From NCBI RefSeq assembly GCF_002980555.1, contig NZ_PVBT01000004.1, forward strand, positions 1 to 64,000: a DNA stretch of 64,000 nt. The letters run 5' to 3'. How positions within the stretch are numbered: position 1 is the first letter of the stretch; each line of letters begins with the position of its first letter. The notes under the pieces are model-generated. The model did no database searches. It saw nothing but the letters and a program-made list of their open reading frames with translations, and was not told the DNA's origin. The translations under genes were made by a program, and so were the position numbers. This DNA comes from Phyllobacterium myrsinacearum. Lineage in GTDB: Bacteria; Pseudomonadota; Alphaproteobacteria; Rhizobiales; Rhizobiaceae. Below are positions 1 to 8,641 of the stretch, in pieces.

Positions 1-663
1 CTGTTGCAGGATAAGCTGAATTTAACACAAACGAGCGCCAAAGAGTCTCATTCTGAGCGCCACAAACAAAATTCAAATACCAAATCCACTTCTGATCTTG
101 AACCTGGCTTTAGAAAAGACCAAGGCCGGAACGACACACACAATCCCGACGGGGAAGGTTTGAGCGAACCGCAGCAAGGGCAAGACAAGGCAGCGGAAAA
201 CCCGGACCGGACCCTGGACGCGGAGATGAGCGGGGCCGCCGGGCTGCCGGCAGATGTGTCCGGCCGCGGCATTGATCTTTCCGGGCTGGGCGCGGATGCC
301 TTCGAGGCCAAACCGGTTCCGCTCGGGCTGGTGCGCCAGGCCTGCCCGGATATTGCGGCCTATGCCAAAAACGGCCTGGCCAGCTGGTCCGAGCTGATGG
401 GGGCGGCCATTGTCGTGCGCTCCATGCTCGGGGTCAGCCCCTCCGCCTATGAGGAGGCCTGTGCGGTGCTTGGCCAGGAAAACGCCGCCATTGCCGTGGC
501 CTGCATCCTGCAAAGGGCCGGGCAGATCAATTCGGCCGGCGGGTATCTGCGCTCCCTCACCGACAAGGCGGCCAAGGGCGAATTCTCCGTCTGGCCGATG
601 CTGCTGGCCCAGCTCAGGGCCAACGGCTCCCATGTCCGCCTCGTCAAGGGACAGATGGAATGA
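1..663 (+). CDS. repC: Plasmid replication initiator RepC, C-terminal part
   Basis: The reading frame is open at the left edge, so only the last 220 or so residues of a protein usually about 400 long are present. The conserved RepC C-terminal domain occupies the last 110 residues. It is recognised by an ACPDI segment, a block reading AIVVRSMLGVSPSAYEEA and the signature ILQRAGQINSAGGYLRSL. The preceding 100 residues form a low-complexity, charged linker, as is usual in this family. RepC initiates replication of repABC replicons, and the origin normally lies inside repC, so the origin is probably just outside the window or in the linker. repA and repB would lie upstream. I recognise the family with confidence; the true start is not visible. 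Confidence 0.9.
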   Translation: MLQDKLNLTQTSAKESHSERHKQNSNTKSTSDLEPGFRKDQGRNDTHNPDGEGLSEPQQGQDKAAENPDRTLDAEMSGAAGLPADVSGRGIDLSGLGADAFEAKPVPLGLVRQACPDIAAYAKNGLASWSELMGAAIVVRSMLGVSPSAYEEACAVLGQENAAIAVACILQRAGQINSAGGYLRSLTDKAAKGEFSVWPMLLAQLRANGSHVRLVKGQME

Positions 664-713
664 CACCGATGCGGAGCGTGCCATCCATGACCGCCGGCTT
701 GTGCCCGCGCCCG

Positions 714-1019
714 TCAGCCGGGGAGCGTCTCGGCTGCCACGGCCAGCGTGTAGCGGTTGCTGCCGGCAAAGCGCCCGCCTTCATCCCACGGGCCGGCGCC
801 GCTCAGATATTCCGCCAGCGCCAGCGCCTGCAGGCTGAGCGTGCTGCCGCCGCCGAAAGCCACCGCCGTCTCGGCGCAGTCCTGCCAGGCGGCAATCCGC
901 GCATCTCCTGTTGCCGGAGCCAGGGCATCGCCAGCCCCGCTCAGTTCCAGCATGCGTTGCAGGATCTCGTCCTGCGCCCGCCGGTTCAGGATGATCTGCA
1001 CCATCGCCATTGTCTCCAT
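714..1019 (-). CDS. Small conserved-looking hypothetical protein
   Basis: An alanine-rich 101-residue frame lies tail-to-tail with repC, 50 bp from its stop. A TGAGGG ribosome-binding site stands a few bases before the ATG, and a second ATG four codons in could also serve. The protein has no signal peptide, membrane segment or recognisable motif; the middle contains a glycine run GGGST and the C-terminus a GPWDEGGRF stretch. Base composition matches neighbouring coding DNA. I do not recognise the family. It may be a remnant of a larger gene. Confidence 0.4.
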   Translation of the reverse strand: METMAMVQIILNRRAQDEILQRMLELSGAGDALAPATGDARIAAWQDCAETAVAFGGGSTLSLQALALAEYLSGAGPWDEGGRFAGSNRYTLAVAAETLPG

Positions 1020-1712
1020 TGCACACCCTCAGTCCTGCCGTTTCAGTCCCTCTTCGAAACGTCCCCTAGCGCCTCAAGGTTGCAGGGGCGTGATCGCATG
1101 GGCCAAACCGCGCCGCTTGGCCGGCAAACAGCGGTGACACCGCCGGAAAACCCGCCATGTACAAACTCGCAAGTCACAAGAAAACGAACAGTTATATATG
1201 CCGATAAGACGAAAACAGGCACGAGCCGGCGGGTGACGGGAAAAAGCCAAGAGGGCAGGGGACACCGGAAAACCTTCAAAACCAATGCTGTACAGCCGAG
1301 CAGAACTGCAAATACTGTGATAAACCGGTAGATGGACGGCCACAGTGCGCAATCGCTCTTATAAGGCAGCTCAGGAAGCAAGCGTCACATCGTTGAGCAA
1401 TATTCTTAGTCCGTAATGAGGAAGTTAGCGTCATTATAATTGCGGAATAAGGCAATTAATATAATGAAAACAACACTAACTAATCTGGGTTTGGTGTTGG
1501 AGCTCGTTTCGGATTGGGGTAAATGGGGTAAATTTTGTGGCCGCAATGAGCCTGCAGACATTGGTCCGATCTGATCTCTGGAACTGATGGTTGAGCCAAA
1601 AAGCATGTGCACCATCCGCTCGTCATTGCGAGCACTAACGGTCAGTGAGCTAATGACATCAAATGACCGCGATGGGGCCGAAACCATCTGACTTCAACAG
1701 GAGTACCTGACG
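1020..1712. other. Intergenic stretch without a convincing gene
   Basis: Some 690 bp separate the small leftward gene from the rightward hydrolase. A leftward 112-codon frame with two hydrophobic stretches (1043-1381) has no good start signal, and its C-terminal half looks random. The segment at 1400-1500 is AT-rich and probably holds the hydrolase promoter. No repeat, hairpin terminator or RNA gene was seen. Confidence 0.5.
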
Positions 1713-2837
1713 ATGACCGCTTTACGTCAATCAATGGATTTCGCCATCCTCCCGACGCTCGACCGGCGTGCCGTCCTTATCGACATGTGTGCGGCGGCGC
1801 TGTCCGGCACGGCGTGGGGAGCGTCCACGCCGCCGTTGTCGTCGCGCACCGTCAGCACGGATCGCCACACCACCCATTACCTTGAAAGCGGGCCTGCCGA
1901 TGGGCCGCTGATCGTCTTCGTTCACGGCTTTCCGAGCTCAAGCCTGATATGGCGCGCTCAGATGGAGGCCTTTGCCGCGGAGGGATGGCGTTGCATTGCT
2001 CCCGACATGCGTGGCTATGGCGGTTCTTCGGCACCTTTGGCCAAGGACGCCTACGCCATGAAGGAAATCGTGAAGGACATGGCAGAACTTCACGATCACC
2101 TTGGCGGCAATCCCGCCGTCTGGGTGGGGCACGACTGGGGAAGCATCGTCGTCGGTTCGCTGGCCGCCCATGAAACCAAACGATGCAGTGGCGTCGTGTT
2201 GACCTCCTGGGCGTATTTTCCGCAGGGCAACAGCCTGGACACGCTCGTCTCGCTGGTCGACCGCGATATCTATCCCGCCGACGCGTATCCAGACGGCCAG
2301 TGGGATTACGCCCGCTACTACAATACGCATTTCGACCAGGCGATCGCCGACCTCGATACTGACAAGGCCGCATATCTTGCATCGGCCTATCGATCCGGCA
2401 GTCCTGCTTCCGTCGGTACGGTTTCGCCGATGGCAAAGGTCACGCGCAACGGAGGCCGCTTCGGAGCTGCCCACCGTGCCCCGCCGCGCCAGCCCGATCC
2501 AGCTCTTTGGCCCGTTGCAGACTTCGAGGCGCTGGTAAAGTCGTTCGACGCGCATGGCTTCCGTCCGCCTTGCTCCTGGTATGTGAATGACAAAGCCAAC
2601 ATTGCCTATGCGGGGGAAGCGCCCGATGAAGGTCGATTGTCGTTACCGGTGCTGTTCGTCAACGGCGACTATGACCAGATCTGCAGCATCCTCGGCAATC
2701 GCCAGGGGGATCCAATGCGCGCCGCCTGCCGTGACCTGAGTTTTGTGAGCTTGCCCAGCGGCCATTGGCTGCCGTTGGAACGCAAGGCTGAGCACATTCG
2801 GGCGATCCGCGATTGGCTCGACAGAAAGAACTTGTAG
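1713..2837 (+). CDS. Alpha/beta hydrolase, epoxide hydrolase-like, probably exported
   Basis: A 374-residue alpha/beta-hydrolase. The oxyanion-hole motif HGFPSSS lies near residue 70, DMRGYGGSS near 98 and the nucleophile elbow GHDWGS near 138. Asp in the elbow instead of Ser is typical of epoxide hydrolases and haloalkane dehalogenases. The C-terminal GHWLPLE supplies the catalytic His and the NGDYD stretch a likely acid. The first 37 residues include a double arginine followed by an Ala-rich hydrophobic run ending GTAWGAS, which suggests Tat-type export. An AGGAG site precedes the ATG. Role by inference: hydrolysis of an epoxide or activated ester. It faces a second epoxide hydrolase. The exact substrate cannot be read from the sequence. 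Confidence 0.85.
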   Translation: MTALRQSMDFAILPTLDRRAVLIDMCAAALSGTAWGASTPPLSSRTVSTDRHTTHYLESGPADGPLIVFVHGFPSSSLIWRAQMEAFAAEGWRCIAPDMRGYGGSSAPLAKDAYAMKEIVKDMAELHDHLGGNPAVWVGHDWGSIVVGSLAAHETKRCSGVVLTSWAYFPQGNSLDTLVSLVDRDIYPADAYPDGQWDYARYYNTHFDQAIADLDTDKAAYLASAYRSGSPASVGTVSPMAKVTRNGGRFGAAHRAPPRQPDPALWPVADFEALVKSFDAHGFRPPCSWYVNDKANIAYAGEAPDEGRLSLPVLFVNGDYDQICSILGNRQGDPMRAACRDLSFVSLPSGHWLPLERKAEHIRAIRDWLDRKNL

Positions 2838-3080
2838 CACCGGTGAAAAGCAGTGGTGTCGATCCCATCTCCGGTACGGAAACCAGATGGGCTCAGCACG
2901 ATGGGTAACCGGCCCCGCAACGAACTCGAGGCACAGGGGAGTCAAAGTGAGGCCTAGAGCACCACTGAGCTGGTGCACTTGAACGACCGAGATAGAGCCG
3001 CTTGATAGCTTCCTTCGTTCGACCTCCCAGTGACGCTGCACGAGCATGGCAAAGCTTCGTCCGCTGCGCTACTGGTGCAT

Positions 3081-4250
3081 TCAAACCGCTGCGGCGGTTA
3101 TCGGCGCGCGAGACACGCGGAATGAATCCTGAATATCGCGAACCAAGAGTTCGGGCTGTTCAAGCGCGGCGAAATGCCCGCCTTTCGCCATATCTGTCCA
3201 TCGCCGCACATCGAATACACGCTCGACCCATGAACGCGGTGGAGTCGGTAGCTCCTTCGGGAAATGTGCGAACGACATCGGTACGCTTACGTTTGAAACA
3301 TCCGGAAACGAAAAAGGCTGCAGCCGGTTTTCCTTGTACATGCGAAGGGATGAGTCGATGGTGTTTCCAAACCAGTAGATTGATACATTCGTCAGCAACG
3401 CATCTGCGGATATCACCGTCTGCAGGTCGCCGTCACAGTCGGACCAGCTCGCGAACTTTTCGGCTATCCAGCCGAGCAAACCGACAGGACTGTCTGACAA
3501 GGAGAACGAGAGTGTCTGCGGCTTGGTCGCCTGCAGCAGTGAATAGGCACCCTCTACGCTCGCGAACTTTGTGGCACGGTCCAGGAACTGCTGTTCCTCA
3601 CTTGTAATGGCCGGATAATCCGCCCCCAAAGGCGGCCGAAAACTTCCGGGAATGTAATTTAAGTGAATTCCGTCGACGGAGGCCGGATAGAGAGCGCCAA
3701 GCCAGGCCGATACTCCCGCCCCGATATCGCCACCCTGTGCAAAATATCGCTCATAGCCAAGTTGAAGCATCAGCTTCTGCCAAAGTCCGGCAACCCGCCG
3801 GGCATTCAATCCAGGTTGCCTCGGCGCTGCTGAGAAGCCGAAACCAGGAAGCGAGGGCACCACAACGTCAAATGCATCGCGCGGGTCACCTCCGTGTGAA
3901 CCGGGGTCCGTCAACAGTGGAATTACTCTTTCAAACTCTACGAAGGAGCCCGGCCAGCCGTGTGTCAATATAAGGGGCCGTGCATTCGGTCCCACGCCCC
4001 TTTTATGGATGAAATGAATGTCTTGCCCATCGATATCAACGGTGAATTGGGGCAACTCGTTCAATTGCGATTCCCTCGCACGCCAATCAAACTCTTCCGA
4101 CCAATGTGTTGCAAGTTTTTGAACGAGTGCGAGGCTCACCCCATCCTCGTCCCCGCCCTGAAATATCGAGCCGGGCCAGCGCGTTTGGCGCACGCGTGTT
4201 TTTAAGTCCTCGATCTGTTCGTCGGTGATCCTGATCTGGAAGGGCTTCAT
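3081..4250 (-). CDS. Epoxide hydrolase with EHN N-terminal domain
   Basis: A 389-residue protein of the microsomal-type epoxide hydrolase family. The N-terminal 110 residues form the EHN lid domain (ITDEQIEDLKTRVRQTRWP near residue 8). The hydrolase domain follows, with HGWPGS near 108, SLPGFGFS near 143 and the nucleophile elbow QGGDIGAG near 180. A C-terminal GGHFAALEQPE supplies the catalytic His. Length and motif order are those of a complete enzyme converting epoxides to diols in the cytoplasm. It is the most distal of three leftward enzyme genes (hydrolase, glutathione transferase, this one) that could all be controlled by the LysR gene at 6139-7047. Substrate unknown. Confidence 0.9.
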   Translation of the reverse strand: MKPFQIRITDEQIEDLKTRVRQTRWPGSIFQGGDEDGVSLALVQKLATHWSEEFDWRARESQLNELPQFTVDIDGQDIHFIHKRGVGPNARPLILTHGWPGSFVEFERVIPLLTDPGSHGGDPRDAFDVVVPSLPGFGFSAAPRQPGLNARRVAGLWQKLMLQLGYERYFAQGGDIGAGVSAWLGALYPASVDGIHLNYIPGSFRPPLGADYPAITSEEQQFLDRATKFASVEGAYSLLQATKPQTLSFSLSDSPVGLLGWIAEKFASWSDCDGDLQTVISADALLTNVSIYWFGNTIDSSLRMYKENRLQPFSFPDVSNVSVPMSFAHFPKELPTPPRSWVERVFDVRRWTDMAKGGHFAALEQPELLVRDIQDSFRVSRAPITAAAV

Positions 4251-4472
4251 GTAGCGGTTCCTTCAACGATGTGTTTTGTACTTCCACACTCCGCTACGTT
4301 TCGGCGGCTGCCATTTCATGCGTAGTCGGGAATAGCCTGTCAATGATCAAGGCGGAGCGGCATCACCATCTTTTTTCAGGTAATCGCCTGGGAGATCTGC
4401 GTCGTTAGTCGTGGTGATCGACTTGGGCTTTCGCCATCGTGCAAGGGCGTGCCGCGGGCGTCAACCAACTGC

Positions 4473-5108
4473 TCACAGGGATAGTAGGATACTTCTTTCT
4501 TTTTCAAGCACCCGACGAGTTGCCGGTCGCTCTATCAGACGATCTTTCAGGGCCATGAGATTGGTCAGGTCGCTGATCGGCAACCCAAGATCGCGCCCCC
4601 AAGAGAAGAACACCAGGGCGTATGGATCAGCAACGGTGAAGTGACTACCCATCATCCACGAACGACCTTCCATGATACGATCCATTTCCTGAAGGTGATT
4701 CCAATAGTTTTCCTTGCTTTTCGCCTTTACGGCTAAAAACAGGCCCGGCTCCGAAACCACCTGTTCAGGATGGTAAAACTTCGTGAATGTGGGATGGACG
4801 GTACCGGAGAGCCAGGCACAGGTCGCAATTGTCTGCGCCCGTTCAAACGGATCTCTGCCGAGGAGTGCTTGATCTGGAAAAGCATTCCCAATCCAGCCGA
4901 GAATGGCGGTGGATTCCAACAGAACCTGACCATCGTCGAAGCGAAGTGCCGGCACCTTTGCCCGCGGGTTGATCTCGCGGTACTCAGGTTTGAACTGTTC
5001 GCCCGTTAGGATGTTTACCTTCTTCAATTCGAAGGTAGCTCCCGCCTCTTCCAGTGCGACGTGGGAAGCCATTGAGCAGGCATGTGGAAAGTAATAAAGC
5101 GTCAACAT
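4473..5108 (-). CDS. Glutathione S-transferase
   Basis: A complete 211-residue cytosolic GST. The thioredoxin-like N-terminal domain begins LYYFPHACSMASHVALEE and includes NPRAKVPAL with the cis-proline near residue 53. The LLESTAILGWI segment binds the gamma-glutamyl part of glutathione. The all-helical C-terminal domain contains HFTVADPYALVFF, the N-capping box of this fold. The SMA motif resembles beta-class bacterial GSTs, which use a cysteine (here in HACS) for catalysis. It would conjugate glutathione to electrophiles or reduce peroxides. The neighbouring epoxide hydrolase and alpha/beta hydrolase suggest detoxification of reactive compounds. Confidence 0.9.
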   Translation of the reverse strand: MLTLYYFPHACSMASHVALEEAGATFELKKVNILTGEQFKPEYREINPRAKVPALRFDDGQVLLESTAILGWIGNAFPDQALLGRDPFERAQTIATCAWLSGTVHPTFTKFYHPEQVVSEPGLFLAVKAKSKENYWNHLQEMDRIMEGRSWMMGSHFTVADPYALVFFSWGRDLGLPISDLTNLMALKDRLIERPATRRVLEKERSILLSL

Positions 5109-5183
5109 GTGGAGTAATCCTTATTTGTAACCGGATGTAGCAATCGCTGCATCGTTCTATCTGTGCGGCGGGGATCCGCTACG

Positions 5184-5954
5184 CTAGGCCTGGTTCACTC
5201 CACAATCCGCCGTGGCTCTTGCCGCCTGCACAATCGTCATGGCGATGGTTTCGGGTTGGGTCATGTAGATCGCATGGCTGCCGGCGACTTCAACGACGTG
5301 CGCCCCGGCCCTCTCTGCCATCCGGCGCTGAAGGCTGGGGTGGACAAGTCTGTCGTCTGTGGCCACCACGTACCAGTTGGGTTTAACACGCCACGCGGCA
5401 GCAGTGACCTTGCCGGCCATTGATGCGATGGCCCAAGGCTTGAGCGCCGCTGCCATAAAGCCGCTTGTTTCGGGAGGAATATCCCCGCCGAAGACTTCGG
5501 GGAATTTGGAGGTGTCAAACAGGAGATAGCCATCCCCGGTTGGCAGGAAGGGTGGTTTCGATCCGACCGGCACATGATTGGCTGTCAATGTCTGGACCGA
5601 CTCCCCCGCATCGGCGATGAAGGCAGCGACATATACGAGGGCAACGACCTTTGGGTCATTGCCCGCTTCTGAGATGACGACGCCACCATAGGAGTGGCCA
5701 ACAAGGATCACGGCACCTGGTGCTGCAGCGATCGCGCGCCGCGTATTGGCTACATCATCCTCAAGCGATCGGATGGCGTTCTGCACGACTACGACACGAT
5801 AACCGTTGCGGTTCAGTCTATCGTGCACCGCTCGCCAACCCGAACCATCCACAAACGCCCCATGCACCAGCACAATAGTTATGCCGGGCGCGGCCTCTTT
5901 GATATCTTCTTGCATGGAAGTCGTGCGGTCGTGTGAAAACTCTGCCGTAGCCAC
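5184..5954 (-). CDS. Alpha/beta hydrolase, serine type
   Basis: A 256-residue alpha/beta-hydrolase with the HG oxyanion motif (LVHGAFVDGSGW near residue 34) and nucleophile elbow GHSYGG near residue 86. ATDDRLVHP carries the probable Asp, and the His lies in AGSHAIYMTQPE near the end. The family (salicylate-esterase or hydroxynitrile-lyase-like, often called AB hydrolase fold 6) acts on small esters or amides. The gene lies between a LysR regulator and a GST gene on the same strand, so the group may be one operon with 75-185 bp gaps. The first 15 or so residues are poorly conserved, and an internal start at the second Met is possible. Substrate not predictable. Confidence 0.85.
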   Translation of the reverse strand: MATAEFSHDRTTSMQEDIKEAAPGITIVLVHGAFVDGSGWRAVHDRLNRNGYRVVVVQNAIRSLEDDVANTRRAIAAAPGAVILVGHSYGGVVISEAGNDPKVVALVYVAAFIADAGESVQTLTANHVPVGSKPPFLPTGDGYLLFDTSKFPEVFGGDIPPETSGFMAAALKPWAIASMAGKVTAAAWRVKPNWYVVATDDRLVHPSLQRRMAERAGAHVVEVAGSHAIYMTQPETIAMTIVQAARATADCGVNQA

Positions 5955-6138
5955 GATTCTACCTCCTTCATAATACGGGCGAGGATCTGCGAGGCTACAA
6001 AGAACTCACAACACCGCCGCTTGCCGAAAACCTATCTAGCGGCTGCGTCGGGAGCGGAGAACTACGCAAATCGACAAGACATTATTTCATTAAATGGAAG
6101 TATCGCGCCCACTCGACGGTTTACGATGGTCGTGGGGC

Positions 6139-7047
6139 CTATGATAGGCTTGCGAGGTCACTGCGAAGCCGCGGTGCGGCAAAGTCCAGGAAACGGCGGA
6201 GTTTGAGCGGCAGCGGAGCCTTTGATGTATGGAGCAGATGAACAGGAGACGGGGCCGGTTCCATCTCTTCGAGAACAATCCGCAGCGTTCCGGCTCTTAC
6301 AGCATCGGCCACTTGATAATGAAGGAGTTGCGTCAGCCCAGCCCCCAGGATTGCCGCCGCCGCTGCCGCCTCCGGCGTTGTTACTGTCAGGCGAGATGAC
6401 AATGGCGGAATGCGTGCGTCCAGGGAGCCGGGGACACCAAAGCGCCACTGTGCGACTGGAATGGGCATGTTTACCGCAATTGAGGGAAAGTGCGCGACGT
6501 CATCCAGTGCGCGCGGTTCACCCTTGTCTGCAAACAAACGGGGACTGCCACACAGGACGGTCCGGATCGATCCCACACGGCTAATGGTCATGGCGCTATC
6601 TGGTAGCTGGCCGATCCGGATCGCCACATCAACATTCTCCTCGACTAGCGCCAGATTGGTGTCGATCAGCACCAACCGCACGTGAATTCCGGAGTAACGT
6701 TCCAGAAACTCAGTGATGATCGGTAAGACATGAAGGCGCCCGAACATCGTGGGAGCTGTTACGACCAATTCGCCGATCGGCTCAATGAACTCGCCTGCGA
6801 CTTCGCGCTCCGCTTGTTTTACCTTATTGAGAATCTCTCGTGCGGCGGCGACGTAGACAGCGCCGGCATCGGTCAGCATGATTTTGCGGGTCGTGCGCGT
6901 GAGCAGGCGGGCGCCAAGCAAATCCTCCAGTTCAGAAATCCGACGGCTCAGCGTTGGCAGCGATACCCGCATCGCCCGCCCGGCAGCGGAGAAACTACCA
7001 CGATCGACAACTTCCAGCAGCATCGACATGGCCTCAAGGCGATCCAT
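6139..7047 (-). CDS. LysR-family transcriptional regulator
   Basis: A complete 302-residue LysR regulator. The N-terminal winged helix has the typical FSAAGRAMRVSLPTLSRRIS recognition region at residues 19-38, followed by the LGARLLTRTTRKIMLTDAG wing. The periplasmic-binding-like effector domain runs from about residue 90 to 290. The DRLEAMSMLLEVVDRGS start places it in the large subfamily that often controls nearby detoxification or redox genes. It is transcribed away from the CoA-transferase relic and towards the hydrolase/GST genes, so those are the likeliest targets. No clear T-N11-A box was found by eye upstream. Confidence 0.9.
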   Translation of the reverse strand: MDRLEAMSMLLEVVDRGSFSAAGRAMRVSLPTLSRRISELEDLLGARLLTRTTRKIMLTDAGAVYVAAAREILNKVKQAEREVAGEFIEPIGELVVTAPTMFGRLHVLPIITEFLERYSGIHVRLVLIDTNLALVEENVDVAIRIGQLPDSAMTISRVGSIRTVLCGSPRLFADKGEPRALDDVAHFPSIAVNMPIPVAQWRFGVPGSLDARIPPLSSRLTVTTPEAAAAAAILGAGLTQLLHYQVADAVRAGTLRIVLEEMEPAPSPVHLLHTSKAPLPLKLRRFLDFAAPRLRSDLASLS

Positions 7048-7102
7048 CCGATCCTCTCAATAAATGGAATAGTCATTTCTAACCGCAACTCATAGTTCAT
7101 GC

Positions 7103-7539
7103 GTGGTTGGAATGCTAGTTGGCGCATGTCACATGACGCTCAACCGGGGCAAGAAGTCCGTGGTGCTTGACCTGAAGAAGGAAGATGATCTGGAGGCCAT
7201 GCGGCAACTGACAGCATCGGCGGACGTCTTCATCACCAATGTCCGGGAGAAGGCGCTGGCTCGTCTCAATATGGGTTACGAGCAAGTCAAAGCGCTCCAT
7301 GAAGGCATCGTCTACGTGCATTGTGCAGGCTTCGGCTCCGCGGGGCGGTACCGTGATTTACCGGCTTACGACGACGTCATCCAGGCGACGACCGGAGCGG
7401 CTACATCAGCATCGTGCTCTACACGGATAAGATTGCCGCTGACATAATTGATCTGATTGGTGACAAGAAGTTGAAGGAAGACGGCAGGTTCAAGGACCGC
7501 GAGGGGCGCATGCTCAACGCGCGGCATCTCAATGACTAA
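7103..7539 (+). pseudogene. Relic of a family III (CaiB/BaiF) CoA-transferase
   Basis: The translated frame reads NRGKKSVVLDLKKEDDLEAM, then ADVFITNVREKALARL and AYDDVIQATTGA. These are hallmarks of the N-terminal third of family III CoA-transferases. The catalytic N-terminus (about 50 residues) is missing. After the AYDDVIQ block the sequence jumps, with a frame change, to a segment beginning GYISIVLYTDK and ending in EDGRFKDREGRMLN. In intact enzymes that segment lies well over 100 residues further on. The gene has therefore lost its 5' end, an internal block and its 3' end. The remains cannot encode a working enzyme. Confidence 0.75.
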
Positions 7540-7721
7540 GAAGCGGCCGACAATGGCTCGTCCGGTTTCAGGCTCGCTCAAAGAACAGCTGCCCTTCGGC
7601 AACCGACCTGATGCCGAAGTTCCTTGGAACAGCGGCTTGCAAAAATTTATGGGCGCTGTCGGAATCCGTTCGTCAAATTCGTCTTTGAACAAGGTAGCGG
7701 CTTGAAGAGGAGATCGCGTCA

Positions 7722-8189
7722 ATGTTCAATGTGACTGCTAGTGACCTGCATGCCTATTTTGGTTTCGATCCGGAGCGAGAGTCAGACCTCAAGAAATTGG
7801 ATGGATTGATCCGCAGCGCTGCTCCCTCACTCAAGTGCTATTTTCATGAGGGTAAACGGGCAGGAAGCGCCGGTATGCGTATGAAAATGATAGGCTACGG
7901 CAAGTTTCGCTATTCAATAAAGTCCGGCAAATCGACCGACTGGCCGGTGATCGGCGTCGCTCTTCAGAAGAACTATATAAGCGTCTATTTCTCCGTCACC
8001 ATCGATGGCCACCCGATCGTTGATTGCTACAGGGGCAAACTTGGGGAAAAGCGATCGGGGAAGAACAACTTCAGCTTCGCGAGATTTGACGAACTGAAGA
8101 GCGGAGAAGTTGTCAAACTGGTTGTGGAAACAGCCAAGGCATTCAACAGGGATCCCGAGAATCCTGTTTATTACCGGGAGGGTTCATGA
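7722..8189 (+). CDS. DUF1801-domain protein (YdhG-like)
   Basis: A 155-residue cytoplasmic protein with the frataxin-like DUF1801 fold. Recognisable parts are the N-terminal LDGLIRSAAPSLKCYFHEG helix-turn, a central KMIGYGKFRYSIKSGKS, and IGVALQKNYISVYFS, followed by KRSGKNNFSFARFDEL near residue 115. No enzymatic activity is established for the family. The gene has its own start after an AGAGGAGAT ribosome-binding site and stands alone among decayed genes. Its coding quality suggests it is intact. Confidence 0.75.
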   Translation: MFNVTASDLHAYFGFDPERESDLKKLDGLIRSAAPSLKCYFHEGKRAGSAGMRMKMIGYGKFRYSIKSGKSTDWPVIGVALQKNYISVYFSVTIDGHPIVDCYRGKLGEKRSGKNNFSFARFDELKSGEVVKLVVETAKAFNRDPENPVYYREGS

Positions 8190-8343
8190 ATGGCGCAATC
8201 CACCCGTCTTGGAAACTGCAGTAACCTAAGCGGACCGGCTACTGTTCGGAGTCGCAGAGGCGGCTGAAGCGACCAGCATGGGTCGCATTGTCGCCCGGCA
8301 GCATTGGCAATATGGCCTGATGTCTTGAAGGAGGAGCGCTAGG

Positions 8344-8505
8344 ATGAGCACCGACCTGGATACCGTGCGGTCCTATGATACGGTCGCGGCCCAGTACGCT
8401 GCTGAAGCCGCCGCGATGCCCGAATGGGTCGCGACAGAGATCGATGCGTTCGTGACCGCGCTGGGCGGCTCGGGCAGGGTGCTGGAGATCGGAAGCGGGG
8501 AATAG
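8344..8505 (+). pseudogene. Truncated class I SAM methyltransferase, N-terminal stub
   Basis: A strong AAGGAGG site precedes an ATG whose 53-codon product contains VRSYDTVAAQYA and ends VLEIGSGE-stop. The last residues are motif I of Rossmann methyltransferases, where an intact protein would continue with GTG and at least 150 further residues. The stop therefore falls inside the cofactor-binding loop. I see no continuation in other frames of the next 130 bp. The 5' end and ribosome-binding site are intact, the rest is lost. Confidence 0.65.
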
Positions 8506-8641
8506 CCAGTTGTGGCACGACTATGAACTCCAGGCGGTCACTGCAATGTCGGCTTCAAGGCGAAGGCGAAGATCGCCTCTGTGGTAGACATCGGGCGCAA
8601 AGGGTGCGACGGCGCCTATGAGTTCGCCAGGATGGCGCCTA

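Noticed and set aside
73-684. 203-codon frame antisense to repC
   Set aside because: It is a shadow of GC-rich repC coding sequence without family motifs.
1043-1381. 112-codon leftward frame with hydrophobic stretches after repC
   Set aside because: The second half is random-looking, cysteines and prolines are scattered, and no start signal is present.
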